This document shows, in pieces, positions 57,601 to 63,946 of a stretch of 64,000 nt of DNA. Source of the DNA: Chionis minor (lineage: Eukaryota; Chordata; Aves; Charadriiformes; Chionididae). The position numbers and the translations under genes were made by a program. Location of the stretch: contig VZSF01003242.1 of assembly GCA_013398295.1 (NCBI GenBank), positions 630,208 to 694,207 on the forward strand, read 5' to 3'. Position 1 is the stretch's first letter; every line of letters begins with the position of its first letter. Below the pieces are notes generated by a model. It saw nothing but the letters and a program-made list of their open reading frames with translations. It was not told the origin of the DNA and searched no databases.

Positions 57601-60600
57601 ATCTCCATGATAATATATGGGTCAACTGTAATGAATATGAAGCTAATTGCTGTATTTTCATGGATTATAATAAAAATAATGACCTGCAAGTCAGGATTTC
57701 CCTCACTGGTAATAATAATCTGAGTTAAAGAGCTTCTGGCTAATAATAAACTGCTAGGCACATTTCCCTAGTGAATGAGTTCTGCTTAATTAAACTTCAT
57801 TGAGGAAGCTGCTACATATTTTACCAACTAAAACCAAAACCAAAGACACAAAAGAAAAAGAAAGCAGACTTACAAAGTGGGGATATATCTGTGTTGACAT
57901 TTCCTCCTTTAGGATTCATCTTCTGGGCTTGACTTGCAGGAATAGGCTTATACGATTGACCTGTGGCTCTATACATGGCTTGAACCCAGAGTATTCTATC
58001 CTGCTCATCGTCACTGGCAAATATCACGGTATCGCCTTCTTTAACAGCATTGAAAAACATTCGACCACCCTGAAGACCTGGAGCGGGAAATAGGAAGGTA
58101 ATCTTAATAAATACTAATTACTTCTAAATCGCTATCAATGTTTATTACATCATTGTTTTTCCTCCGTGTGGGTGGGTGGTGGGGGGAGCGGGTGTTAAAA
58201 CATTTTATAGGTATTTATGACCTAGACATACGATAAAACCTAGAGCTATAACGATCAAAAGGTAATACATGGAAGTAATATGTAAATAGAATAAATGTAG
58301 AAGTCACAGGAGAAAATACTTTCATAATTCCATTTCCAATTCAATTCCAATTTAATTCTTATTCATCTTCTCCATGTCATATGCTATTTTGCATTTCTCC
58401 AACATATCCTCCCTCTCAGCATCATTTTCTTAGGTGGAACTCCCCATCAACTTCATCTCTTCTTGAATAGAAACAGCTCCATATCTCTTATCAGTGTTGC
58501 TGCTCCTTCCTTGGTCCCTTTTGTCATTCCAGTGTTTTGTTCTGAGAGTGCGTAACCAGAACAGCAGACAACAGTCAATGTGGCTGCACCGGGGGTATTT
58601 TTATGATAACATTATTTTGACCTTCCAAACACCTTCTGAGCATTGCTTGCCTTCTCAATTATTGTAAACATTGAGACAATGTTTCCAAAGATCACTCTTT
58701 AATATTTTAGGAGCCTCTTAAATTCATAACCCTCCACTGCATATGTAAAGTAGAATCATTTCCCTCTACGTGTGTAACTTGGACTTCTCTCTGCCATTTT
58801 AATACTAACTTGTGCAGATTTTTCTGATATCTTCACATTTATTTTTTATTTCTCTGAGTAATCTGTCTTTAGCAAGTACTGTCATCATTCACCTTCTTTT
58901 CTACATCCTTTATGAATATGCCTCACAGTACACTGCCACATGACTCTACCATCAAAAATAGAGAGAAGAGGGAAAGACTGACTAGAATTCATAATTTTTT
59001 CCCTGTATCATATGTGGTCTTACAATGTTTCAGGCAACCTTAGTCTAAGTTTATTGTTCATTCTTCTTACAACATGCTTCTTTCTTAAGGCATGATTCTT
59101 CACACCAGAAAATTCTCATGGAATAACTGCCAAAGAACCTTGGGGTTTTTTGCTGCTAAATCAAAACGAGCAAATTGAATCATCTGTTTTACACAAACAT
59201 ATTGTACTTCAAAATTATGAAAAGTACCTGTGTGAGGAGCAGTATAATCCACAGTGTATCCTTCCAGTTGCATCAGTTCCTGAGGCTCAGATTTCTTTTC
59301 TCTGTAACTGCACATTGCAAATGTGTATTGGCTAACCTGAATAAGAGAAGGCTTCTTAATTGCTGAATTCCATTCCACAATTATGTAACACATTTACCAC
59401 TGCTTAAATTAGCTTTCAGTTGTGCTGAAAAAAAAGCATTTTTTTTCCAGAAATATTTACAGTGTAAAACCGTGTTCTTTCCCCTTCCTGCCAAAAGGAA
59501 GGGAAAACAAACGCACAAACACATCTCTCTGCGGTTTCCTGAAACACACCGTATTTTGGGCTGTTGCTTTATGAAAAATTGAAAGGAAGCAAGTTAGGTT
59601 TTGGTAAGGGAAATACTTGGTTCTGTGGTATCGACCAAACTGCTCAGTCAGCATACTACAACCAGCCAGCCTCTCCCCTAGCGTGACACACAGGACAGAG
59701 TTTCACCTCCCTGTTTCTGCACTGAGCCCGTAGTTCTGCTTTCATTTATAGTACGTATTTTTAGAAAATGACTGTATTTTGGCTTAAAGGCGTTGAGTTA
59801 CGCCTGGGCTGGCAGGGCAGGGCCTGGCAGCCAGGGCCCAGCTGGGGGCACTGGGGCAGCCCCAGCCCAGGGCAGGGGGCACCTCCCCGGTCACAGGCCG
59901 AGGCCTGGCTGGGCCGTGGGCCCACGGGTGGGCCCGGCCCGGCGGTGCCCATGGCCGGGCAGGGCAGGGCTGTGGGCAGCTGGAGACCGGCCCCGCGGAG
60001 GCTTTGCTGGGGCAGGGGCTGATGGCCCCAGGGGGCTGAAACGGGGTCCTGGGCTGTGGGCAGGGTGGGGAGGCCCCGGGGGGCCGGGCAGGGACAGTCG
60101 GGGGCCGTGGTCCCCTCGGGGCGCTGGCACAGGGCTCAACCCCTGCCCATGTCATCTCTCCTGGGCCCAGCTAGCAACGTCTCCTCTGCTACTGCTTGGT
60201 ATTTCCCTGTTTGTATTCCCAAAAACCGTATTTGCCCTCATGCCCAAGCACGGCAGCAGCCGTTTGTTAGTCACGCACTTCTAAATCCTTCGCGCGCACT
60301 TCGTGCGAGCTCCCTCCCTCCTCTCCTTTTCTTGTAAACTGAACCTACAGATTTAATTTTTGATACCTGGCACCACAGCAAAAACTTTCTTCAAATTACT
60401 CAATTTTGTTGAACGAGATAACCGGACAAGCACCCACATGGCTGACATTTACATGTCAGCAACTCTGTATAACCACACTGTACAGACAAATTCAGCCATC
60501 AAGAAGGAAGCTAGCAGACACTAATTGTGGAAATGCACAGGTTGCCCAGCTTCTGATTCCTTCAGCTACTCTGTGTTTTTGAAGATCAGCTTGTGGAGGA

Positions 60601-63600
60601 GCTGGGCTATGTGTCTTCGGTCATTTTTAACCTTACCCCTATAACAACACAGAGATTATAATGCTGTTGATTTTACATTTTTCTAACATATTTCAAATGC
60701 ATTCTCTTATTTTAAAGGAACGACTTATTAAAAGATACTCTTGTCAAAATCAGTCTTATGCTTCACCTTTTTGTTGAAAATGAGACATTTCCACCAAAGC
60801 AACAAATAGGAAGACTCCAGAAAACTGTGTTTTGGGGAAAAAAAAAGTCGTAACAAAATAAAGAAATACAGAACTTGCCTTGCTTGTTTACATTCGCAGC
60901 CTCTTAACCCTTTCCCTTATCGTTATTGGTGGCTGCTGTCAGTTATTATAGAGAGAAGCACCAGCACAATCTGAAATTACACTTTTTTATATAGGTTTAA
61001 GTGTGTTTTTGGTAGTTAATGGAGCTGTAGGTAGTTTTACCTTGGAATTCAGCATATTACTATCAATACTTCATGGAATAATGGGTACTCAAAAGTCAGG
61101 ACTATGTACAACATATTTTCAGACAAAACAGAACCAAGCCACCTTCTTAAATAGTAGTTCTTGATAGGAGAAAAGGCGCCCCTCTTCCCGCTATTGCATT
61201 TATCTGAACTTCATAATGTTCCAGAGAAGTGAACACCCGGCTAGCAGCTGTTCTACTTTTTTGTAATGAAGTGGAAAACCAACAACCTGCACGTGCATGA
61301 CAGAGAGGTGCGCACAGAAATGTGGACGTGATTTCTGAGCAGTGTCACTCGGGGATGTCCCCACGGGGCAGAAAGACCCCATGTTCGCTGTGCCGGGAGA
61401 AACCATTATTGCCAACCTGAGGCTGCCTCTGTGGTCCCTGCTACAGGCCATCACTGGGCAGCCTGCTTCAGGGGTTCAGCAGCAAGAACTAGCCTGCATA
61501 GCTGGGGTGTTTATAAAAAAATTATCCATGAAACAAATGAGTGAAGTTTCAAACATTAGAACAGATCAAATGACAGAAGTGAAACCATAAACATGGTACA
61601 TCCAGTTGAGGCTTTTTAGCTAACATATTATGTCCCTGTCTTTTTCCAGTTTGAAATGAATAAAAATGAACAATTTTAGAGAAATGACTGAATTGCAAAA
61701 GGAAGAAAAGCAAATATAATGAAGAGGTTAAAATGTCCAGACTCTGGAACTTTCCTATAACATTGAGCTGCTCTTTCACAAACCACTAACAACTTCTAAT
61801 ATGTGTAGCGGTAACAAAGATGCACATTACTCACACCACGCTCCTGAAAAATCAACATTATTCATCTAATTTCACACCTGAGTTAAATTTCCAAAGCATG
61901 TGTAAATCATACTGATAGCCTCTGTCTTACAACTGAATTTCATGGCCTTAATATTTTACTAACGTAAGCTAAAAGGTAATCTATAGAGGAAGACTCATCA
62001 ATATGTCAATAATGTATCAATAGAACAGACTGATATTCATTACTGAATGCTTATTTCACACGTATTGACTTCAGCTTATTGTCAGTGTATATATCACAGC
62101 TGGACTATATAAATGAGCTAGAGCTGTCTGGACAGTAAATATTGATTTAACACAGTATTTTTTTATAGCTTTATTGAGTTGATAGCTGCTTTAAAATCAA
62201 ATAGACTTCTAAATCCCATCACAGTTGGAAAATTCCTGTAATATTCTCCTCCAGTATTTCAATTTCAGCATAGAAAGCAGAAGATAGTTAAAATTAACTT
62301 GGCTGGAATAAGCTGGTCTCCCAGGTGGCTCCATATTACATGCACAGAAAGACTACGCTTCTCTTAGGTGTGCACTAAAACTCAGATGATGCCCGGGGCT
62401 TAGAGGAAGAGAACAAGATCTTTTTTTTGTGTGGAAGGGAGGGGATGTACAGTAGGAGGAGTGTGAAAGAAAAGCATGAAAGGCAAGGGACCATTCTAGC
62501 CTGCCTTTTTTTCTTTCTTTTTTTCCAGTAACTTTAAAGTTACTTTCCCTTCACATCCATGCCTTAACAGCTATCCCACACAGAGGTCTTCCCAACGTTT
62601 ACAAATCAATAAAGTCACAAAAAGTCTTCCTCCCTTCAGAGAGGACCTTGGTACAACCAGAACCAAAACAAATTCAGTGAACTTTCCAGAAGATCCTGTT
62701 GAACCTTAAAACCATTGCTCACTGATTATCAATATGCAAGCCGATTCCCATTGAAGCCAGGGAGAACACCGTATTGACATCAAGCTTAGCAACAATAACA
62801 TGCAAATAATCTCAGCTTTTAACTTCATAAGATCTTGTTCCGGTTTGGTTTTTTTTTACATCTTTACAAGTTTCATTATTTAGGAGTAGGAAAGAGACCA
62901 GGTCAGTGTGGCTGACAAAATGGTGGAGAAAAGAGTCAGGCTTTCTGTAAAGTAGCTTTAGAAGCTTTCATTGTTAAAAAAGTCTCATTAACATCCTTTG
63001 TATGATGTTTATGGAGACTCACACTTTAACTGTTTCCTGTCACAAACCAAAGAATAGCAGAAGAATAGCATTCTCTGAACTGACTCAGAAGAACAACAAA
63101 TTTTTAACTGGCATTTAAAGGCAGGCACAAACAGAAAATAATGATTTTGTAAAATATTCACAAAAGTTGTTAATTCCTCGGTTCTGACCACTCAAAATCT
63201 ACTTTTCTATTCCTGCTCAATTAATTTCATGTTATTGTCACCATTTACAAGCATGTGAAAATACTTACAGTTCTATGTTTGGACAAAAAGTTAAGCAATA
63301 TCAGACCAGGTAATTTTTGAGGTCAATAAAAATTGCTGCACTAGATTTTCTATCATGACTAGATAATAAGATTTTACCCAATTTAATATTGCAAGGAAGA
63401 ACAACAACAAAAAAGAGGATTATTCAAAAATATTTACAAAAGACTTCTTAATAGTAACTATTGTTGTTTTTATTTAATTTTAAAGGCAGAAAATCTTTGT
63501 TGAGAAAGAATAAATGAAACAGTAAGTACAATACACTTTGTGAAATATAAGGATTTTAAATTGAGCACTGCTAGAAAAACAATCAGAAGATTGTTTCAAG

Positions 63601-63946
63601 GTCACAACAATTTCATCCAAAAATCAGTAGGTTTCAGTTGACACATTGCTCAGTGTAGGGACTCATTTCTATAAATGTAAAACTCAGTGACATTTTTGTT
63701 TACTGCATATTTAAATTAAAAAAAAAATACCCTGGATGTCTTTATGCTGCAAGAAGTTTGCAGTAATGCTGCATATGTTGCCTTAAGATACCAATTTACA
63801 AATGGCTCCAGAAACCACACGTGAGAGAATTGATAGTCCGAGCGTACTTTTTAATGAAATTTCATGACACACTACTAACCTGAACAAGAACAAAGTAGCG
63901 TTTTTTCCACCGCTTCCAAACCTTCTGTCCTAGAGCATACAAATAT
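563..63946 (-). CDS. CADPS2: CADPS2, internal part of the gene (12 coding exons)
   Basis: Calcium-dependent secretion activator 2 is a cytosolic and peripheral membrane protein that binds phosphoinositides and SNAREs and primes dense-core vesicles for calcium-triggered release of neuropeptides and neurotrophins. Twelve exons read on the minus strand join in one frame: 1518 nt, which complete a shared first codon, give 505 further codons and leave 2 nt. All introns at both ends are GT-AG. Residues 1-127 of the assembled segment form the PH domain and what follows it, 128-367 the conserved linker, and about 396 onward the start of the MHD1/MUN region. CADPS2 is preferred over its paralogue CADPS because of SYKPIP after the PH domain, [29 protein letters not shown] and ETMNQ, and because no PHVDKGE-like insert stands before AFAWW. 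The family protein is about 1300 residues, so N- and C-terminal parts lie outside the window. The paralogue call rests on remembered family sequences; an alignment would settle it. Confidence 0.95.
683..811 (-). other. Short 129-bp CADPS2 intron
   Basis: This is by far the shortest intron in the window; the next shortest is 1.15 kb. It is bounded by GTAAGT and TTCACAG and holds AT-rich sequence with a usable polypyrimidine tract. I see no other element in it. Confidence 0.9.
812..953 (-). CDS. CADPS2: CADPS2 exon: MHD1/MUN region (residues 420-467)
   Basis: This 142-nt exon has acceptor TTTTTAAAG and donor GTAAGT. It completes a threonine and reads [20 protein letters not shown], then [20 protein letters not shown] and ESWQPV, with two bases of the next codon. 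[10 protein letters not shown] and [14 protein letters not shown] are family hallmarks. Substitutions such as PMVIRYI for PLVVRYV are conservative. The next intron is only 129 bp. Confidence 0.96.
954..9872 (-). other. 8.9-kb CADPS2 intron, mostly unique sequence
   Basis: This is AT-rich intron sequence without a recognisable gene. It holds simple runs (C-rich at 5042-5057, A-run at 5562-5573, T-run at 7348-7358), a T-rich tract at 2780-2805 and one undetermined base at 2400. The part from 3760 to 4000 is richer in GC and has few stops, but I could not assign it. Short open frames of 60-125 residues resemble no protein I know. Confidence 0.75.
9873..10029 (-). CDS. CADPS2: CADPS2 exon: start of MHD1/MUN region (residues 368-420)
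   Basis: This 157-nt exon has acceptor GTTTGCAG and donor GTAAGA. It reads [20 protein letters not shown], then [20 protein letters not shown] and [12 protein letters not shown], plus one base of a threonine codon. This is the entry to the Munc13-homology domain, which in this family binds syntaxin and SNARE assemblies during priming. The AFAWWP, VDMD and [13 protein letters not shown] motifs are conserved. The frame remains open for some 20 codons past the donor. Confidence 0.96.
10030..13620 (-). other. 3.6-kb CADPS2 intron
   Basis: The sequence is AT-rich and apparently unique. Simple A-rich repeats lie at 12101-12122 and AT-rich stretches at 12880-13000. I see no transposon, RNA gene or additional exon. 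Confidence 0.75.
13621..13724 (-). CDS. CADPS2: CADPS2 exon: paralogue-specific segment (residues 333-367)
   Basis: This 104-nt exon has acceptor TTCAAATAG and donor GTGAGG, and ends in phase 0. It joins as E, then [20 protein letters not shown], then [14 protein letters not shown]. The ETMNQ-xPARKLEE start is typical of CADPS2, whereas CADPS has a longer, different sequence here. The following exon starts directly with AFAWW, so the alternative PHVDKGE-like residues of CADPS are absent from the path read here. The acceptor tract is weak in pyrimidines. Confidence 0.95.
16190..16340 (+). mobile_element. Possible old CR1/L3-like fragment
   Basis: The segment contains words such as ACAAGATCGTGATGAAGAGA and ATGCAGTTCTGGTCACTTGT, like the late ORF2 part of old CR1 or L3 elements (the stretch encoding LQFWSPV). 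Similarity is short and interrupted, so the call is tentative. Confidence 0.4.
16459..16481. promoter_or_regulatory. 23-bp palindrome made of two RBPJ-like half sites
   Basis: AGTGTTCCCAC-A-GTGGGAACACT is a perfect inverted repeat with 11-bp arms and a single central base. Each arm contains TTCCCAC/GTGGGAA, the high-affinity RBPJ (CSL) recognition word of Notch signalling. Ikaros-type factors read a similar core. A function is inferred from the motif only. Confidence 0.4.
17131..17206 (-). mobile_element. CR1 LINE 3' end, avian type, 5'-truncated
   Basis: On the plus strand the segment begins TCATAGAATGGTTTAGGTTG and continues GAAGGGACCTTGCAGATCAT. This is the reverse complement of the 3' end of bird CR1 elements, including the terminal ATTCTATGA word. 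Only about 76 bp remain, so the copy is strongly 5'-truncated, as is usual for CR1. It lies in the same orientation as CADPS2. Its good match to the general avian consensus makes it one of the youngest elements here. Confidence 0.93.
17206..17274. repeat. Local repeat of CTAGTGAGTATCTAAAAAT next to CR1
   Basis: The 19-base word CTAGTGAGTATCTAAAAAT occurs at 17206-17224 and 17242-17260. A third, partial copy, CTAGTGAGTATGTG, follows at 17261-17274, with ATCTAAA-rich filler between. The array starts exactly where the CR1 similarity ends and probably arose by slippage or during the insertion. Confidence 0.9.
17841..17945 (-). mobile_element. Older CR1 3' end fragment
   Basis: The plus strand contains GAGCCTAGGGCCAGAAGGGA, then CTGTCAGATCACCCAGTCCG and ACCTCCTGTGTCATGCAGGTCAG. 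This is the reverse complement of the 3' part of an old CR1 subfamily shared by birds and other reptiles, with the AGGGCCAGAAGGGACC and GATCATCTAGTCTGACCTCCTG signature. It is diverged and its ends are approximate. Confidence 0.8.
20180..21290 (+). mobile_element. Degraded CR1 LINE, reverse transcriptase and 3' part
   Basis: Positions 20227-20280 translate as [18 protein letters not shown], which matches the VDLIYLDFSKAFDTVPH motif of CR1 reverse transcriptase. Remnants of the next blocks follow: ...CACCAATGATTTCAG... near 20450, a decayed ADD region near 20485, and TGTGTAAGGCATCTCATGGG at 20810 leading into CAGTTCTAGTCACCAACGTTC, the CLTSSGILCAVLVTHVQK-like end of ORF2. Frameshifts and stops are frequent. 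The open frames here (for instance 20972-21286) are chance remnants of the element. It is antisense to CADPS2. Confidence 0.8.
26762..26781. repeat. Perfect 20-bp AT-rich palindrome
   Basis: TATCATAATTAATTATGATA equals its own reverse complement. The TAATTA core is a homeodomain-type word, but an AT-rich palindrome of this size can arise by chance in this base composition. Confidence 0.8.
26832..26845. promoter_or_regulatory. RFX X-box-like motif
   Basis: GTTGCTATAGCAAT closely resembles the palindromic X-box GTTGCCATGGCAAC bound by RFX factors, with one half slightly decayed. A related word, GTTGCTATAGCAC, occurs at 47327. RFX factors act in neurons and ciliated cells, but a regulatory role here is only a suggestion. 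Confidence 0.3.
27926..28049 (-). CDS. CADPS2: CADPS2 exon: helical segment before MUN (residues 292-333)
   Basis: This 124-nt exon has acceptor CTGGCACAG and donor GTTAGT. It reads [20 protein letters not shown], then [20 protein letters not shown] and E, with one base of the next codon. [33 protein letters not shown] matches CADPS2 almost residue for residue as I recall it. The segment is mostly alpha-helical. The intron that follows in transcription is the longest in the window, 14.2 kb. Confidence 0.96.
28050..30278 (-). other. 2.2-kb CADPS2 intron
   Basis: I see nothing assignable here. The block 28280-28460 has more GC than its surroundings and may be an old repeat, but it matches no family I can name. 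Confidence 0.7.
30279..30342 (-). CDS. CADPS2: CADPS2 exon: short 64-nt exon (residues 270-291)
   Basis: This is the smallest exon in the window, with acceptor TTTTTAAG and donor GTAAGT. It finishes an arginine codon and reads [20 protein letters not shown] then R, ending in phase 0. The block [21 protein letters not shown] is nearly invariant in CAPS proteins. The 64-nt length with different start and end phases means that skipping it would shift the frame, so it is expected to be constitutive. Confidence 0.96.
30343..33763 (-). other. 3.4-kb CADPS2 intron, half of it an old CR1
   Basis: The high-coordinate half, from about 31830 to 33500, is a degraded antisense CR1 element. From 30343 to 31830 the sequence is AT-rich with no gene or repeat that I recognise. 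Confidence 0.75.
31830..33500 (+). mobile_element. Degraded CR1 LINE with ORF1 esterase and ORF2 endonuclease remnants
   Basis: Around 32041-32200 the frame reads [20 protein letters not shown] then DLRRCL, and a little later a decayed THxGTND-like block (STSDIQK). This is the SGNH/GDSL esterase of CR1 ORF1. From about 32840 the sequence reads as the ORF2 endonuclease end, with a decayed [31 protein letters not shown] and later SADHKTTEF. The element then fades into the ORF2 spacer near 33500. It is old and carries many stops, but the order from ORF1 to ORF2 is kept over 1.7 kb. It lies antisense to CADPS2, about 260 bp from the exon at 33764. Confidence 0.78.
33764..33865 (-). CDS. CADPS2: CADPS2 exon: conserved CAPS region, second part (residues 236-270)
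   Basis: This 102-nt exon has acceptor AATGTTACAG and donor GTGAGT. It completes an arginine and reads [20 protein letters not shown], then [13 protein letters not shown], ending in two bases of the next arginine codon. TVSVEE and [11 protein letters not shown] are CADPS2-type residues. The stretch from EEKERF on is predicted helical. A degraded CR1 element ends about 260 bp on the high-coordinate side (near 33500), and another CR1 piece starts at about 35200. Confidence 0.96.
35200..35480 (+). mobile_element. CR1 ORF2 C-terminal fragment
   Basis: The frame starting near 35200 contains [18 protein letters not shown] and then [10 protein letters not shown], which resembles the [29 protein letters not shown] block near the C-terminus of CR1 ORF2. 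The stretch before it ([17 protein letters not shown]) fits the preceding block. The piece is old and short. The CADPS2 exon at 33764-33865 lies between this piece and the CR1 at 31830-33500, so they are more easily explained as two insertions. Confidence 0.6.
39922..39953 (+). repeat. First copy of a 31-bp repeated word
   Basis: CAGCATTCAGGAATACCCTA followed by TAGTTCCTTGT recurs at 41342-41372 with a single substitution and one extra base within a C/T run. The two copies flank the CR1 fragments at 40180-40840. Confidence 0.85.
40180..40560 (+). mobile_element. CR1 ORF2 fragment before the reverse transcriptase core
   Basis: The frame from 40188 reads [20 protein letters not shown], then [20 protein letters not shown] and LEPFFV. 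This corresponds to the CR1 ORF2 segment with IGPLxxxG and AEVFNxFFASVF motifs just ahead of the reverse transcriptase. Downstream words (GAACAAATTAGAAAG, AACATTAGTAAGTTGCCAGG) fit the next block. It is degraded and antisense to CADPS2. Confidence 0.7.
40601..40616 (+). repeat. T16 homopolymer
   Basis: A run of sixteen T lies just after the CR1 fragment at 40180-40560. It could be a slippage tract or the mark of a poly(A) tail on the minus strand, but no sequence next to it supports a retrocopy. Confidence 0.9.
40690..40840 (+). mobile_element. Possible CR1 3' part
   Basis: GAGTTCTTCAAGCAAGAGGA followed by GGCTGAGTTGTGGGACTTGC and TGCCAAAGGTGTTGAGGGTG resembles the end of CR1 ORF2 and its 3' UTR, where a VxELPxxV-like peptide is encoded. 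It may be the tail of the element starting at 40180 after an internal deletion. Ends are approximate. Confidence 0.5.
41072..41102 (+). repeat. Tandem duplication of a 16-bp word
   Basis: CTTCCAATAAATCAG and CTTTCCAATAAATCAG stand side by side and differ by one T. The duplication ends at the start of the hairpin at 41100-41135. Confidence 0.85.
41100..41135. repeat. Perfect hairpin, 13-bp stem and 10-base loop
   Basis: CAGTTATGCCTTT at 41100-41112 is the exact reverse complement of AAAGGCATAACTG at 41123-41135, separated by CTGAATAGAA. It may be a tiny inverted-repeat transposon relic or a local inverted duplication. Confidence 0.85.
41342..41372 (+). repeat. Second copy of the 31-bp repeated word
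   Basis: CAGCATTCAGGAATATCCTA followed by TAGTTCCTTGT matches 39922-39953 in the same orientation, 1.42 kb away. Sequences outside the shared word differ. Confidence 0.85.
43950..44332 (+). mobile_element. CR1 LINE 3' end fragment, sense on plus strand
   Basis: The segment contains GGATAAACTGGAGCAAGTTC, later CTCTGAGGAGAGGCTGAGGG, and ends with GGAGGTTGGTCTAAAAACCC, CCTGAGGTCCCTTCCCAGCT and GAGCTATCCAATGATCC. This is the CR1 3' region running from the LEQVQW and RLRDL coding block to the tail GGTCCCTTCCAACCTGAGCTATTCTATGATTC. Two small tandem duplications occur inside it: TGACCATGACAG at 44010 and 44025, and ACTGGGTAAAG(A/C)CCTG at 44201 and 44217. Confidence 0.85.
45049..45236 (-). CDS. CADPS2: CADPS2 exon: conserved CAPS region, first part (residues 174-236)
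   Basis: This 188-nt exon sits between acceptor TCTCTTTCAG and donor GTAATT. It reads [20 protein letters not shown], then [40 protein letters not shown] and GN, ending with two bases of an arginine codon. It is one of the most conserved parts of CAPS proteins. [10 protein letters not shown] matches the CADPS2 type (CADPS has RDLLERAENG). It is cysteine-rich (five Cys), as in homologues; no metal site is implied. Confidence 0.96.
45237..48604 (-). other. 3.4-kb CADPS2 intron
   Basis: AT-rich unique sequence. A short TA run lies at 46821-46830 and an A-rich stretch at 46945-46963. A GTTGCTATAGCAC word at 47327-47339 resembles an RFX box. I see no gene or transposon. Confidence 0.7.
48605..48741 (-). 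CDS. CADPS2: CADPS2 exon: linker after PH domain (residues 128-173)
   Basis: This 137-nt exon has acceptor TATGAACAG and donor GTGAGT, and it ends in phase 0. The joined codon gives tyrosine, then [20 protein letters not shown], followed by [16 protein letters not shown] and RLNDSYSCL. The HGMDEFIS and LNDSYSCL blocks are conserved throughout the family. No ATG-started frame of useful length covers it, so it was found by its protein match and splice sites. It is isolated: 9.1 kb of intron upstream and 3.4 kb downstream. Confidence 0.95.
51561..51586. repeat. TA dinucleotide microsatellite
   Basis: ATATATATATACATATATATATATA is a short, slightly interrupted TA repeat and is likely to vary in length between individuals. 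Confidence 0.9.
52430..52760. repeat. Possible ancient interspersed repeat
   Basis: CTCCAAAGTGCTACGCGCTT, then GCCAAAGAGACAATCTATGT, CCCCAGAACCTTATTGTTTA and a block rich in AAAGTGGCAGAA and CAGCTGGCCCACATGGCC recall the GACAGTCCCTGCCCCAAAGAGCTTACAATC family word found in old amniote repeats. The family cannot be named with confidence, and the orientation would be plus if the recollection is right. Confidence 0.35.
57874..58077 (-). CDS. CADPS2: CADPS2 exon: end of PH domain and following linker (residues 60-128)
   Basis: This 204-nt exon follows acceptor CCCGCTCCAG. It first completes a glycine, giving [20 protein letters not shown], then [20 protein letters not shown]. The last stretch is the C-terminal alpha helix of the PH domain with its conserved tryptophan. 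After it comes [20 protein letters not shown] and a short variable tail, VNTDISPL. The SYKPIP-QKxNPKGG form is the CADPS2 type; CADPS has SHKPVP. A perfect GTAAGT donor follows a single T that begins a tyrosine codon. A C-rich tract in the transcribed sense lies about 90 nt upstream of the acceptor (58168-58192). Confidence 0.96.
58078..59227 (-). other. 1.15-kb intron inside the PH domain coding region
   Basis: The intron contains a G-rich tract on the plus strand at 58168-58192, about 90 bp from the downstream exon. The remainder is pyrimidine-rich and AT-rich with no other feature. Confidence 0.75.
58168..58192 (+). other. G-rich tract, possible G-quadruplex
   Basis: GTGGGTGGGTGGTGGGGGGA followed by GCGGG has four runs of three or more G. 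The transcribed strand reads C-rich, (CCC)n with ACC, in the pre-mRNA about 90 nt before the acceptor of the exon ending at 58077. It could be a binding site for poly(C)-binding splicing factors. Confidence 0.6.
59228..59336 (-). CDS. CADPS2: CADPS2 exon: middle of PH domain (residues 24-60)
   Basis: This 109-nt exon lies between acceptor TTATTCAG and donor GTACTT. It begins in phase 0 with [20 protein letters not shown] and continues through [16 protein letters not shown]. The last G starts a glycine codon finished in the next exon. It supplies the central beta strands of the PH domain. The frame stays open a short way on both sides, but the splice signals and the family alignment fix the limits. 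Confidence 0.95.
59337..63879 (-). other. 4.5-kb intron inside the PH domain, with GC-rich islet
   Basis: The outstanding content is the GC-rich islet at about 59800-60170. A second block of raised GC lies at 61200-61520 and could not be assigned. The rest, 61600-63879, is AT-rich and featureless. Confidence 0.75.
59800..60170. other. GC-rich, G-quadruplex-prone islet
   Basis: About 370 bp of very GC-rich sequence with many G-runs on the plus strand and repeated CpG sites lie in an otherwise AT-rich intron. Canonical four-run G-quadruplex motifs are visible at 59957-59976 (GGG-CA-GGG-CA-GGG-CTGT-GGG) and 60051-60070 (GGG-CTGT-GGG-CA-GGG-T-GGGG). Open frames up to 163 codons exist on both strands, as expected when stops are rare through composition. 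Their proteins are low-complexity Gly/Pro/Ala/Arg and I do not call them genes. The islet could be a small intragenic CpG island, a decayed GC-rich minisatellite or an inserted GC-rich repeat. Confidence 0.85.
63880..63946 (-). CDS. CADPS2: CADPS2 exon: start of PH domain (residues 1-23 of the segment)
   Basis: This 67-nt exon reads [20 protein letters not shown] and ends VQ. It follows an acceptor CTCTGCAG and precedes a donor GTTAGT. Its first nucleotide completes a codon begun in an upstream exon outside the window, and it ends in phase 0. The peptide is the first beta-hairpin of the PH domain. The cluster of basic residues in KVWKRWKKR is the expected phosphoinositide-binding face, which in this family recognises PI(4,5)P2 at the plasma membrane. 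The sequence is close to invariant between CADPS and CADPS2, so this exon alone would not tell the paralogues apart. Confidence 0.95.

Larger units (their letters stand above)
48742..57873 (-). other. 9.1-kb CADPS2 intron
   Basis: Mostly unique AT-rich sequence. It holds a TA dinucleotide repeat at 51561-51586 and a GC-richer block at about 52400-52950 that looks like an ancient interspersed repeat. A 150-codon open frame at 54399-54851 has no recognisable homology and is not called as a gene. Confidence 0.7.

Noticed and set aside
59784..60284. Overlapping open frames of 82-163 codons on both strands in the GC-rich islet
   Set aside because: Stops are rare here because of base composition. 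The products are low-complexity Gly/Pro/Ala/Arg and open on both strands at once, which is typical of GC-rich noncoding DNA.
563..63946. Assignment of the gene to CADPS (CAPS1) instead of CADPS2
   Set aside because: The segments [29 protein letters not shown] and ETMNQ and the lack of the PHVDKGE-like insert fit CADPS2 and not CADPS.
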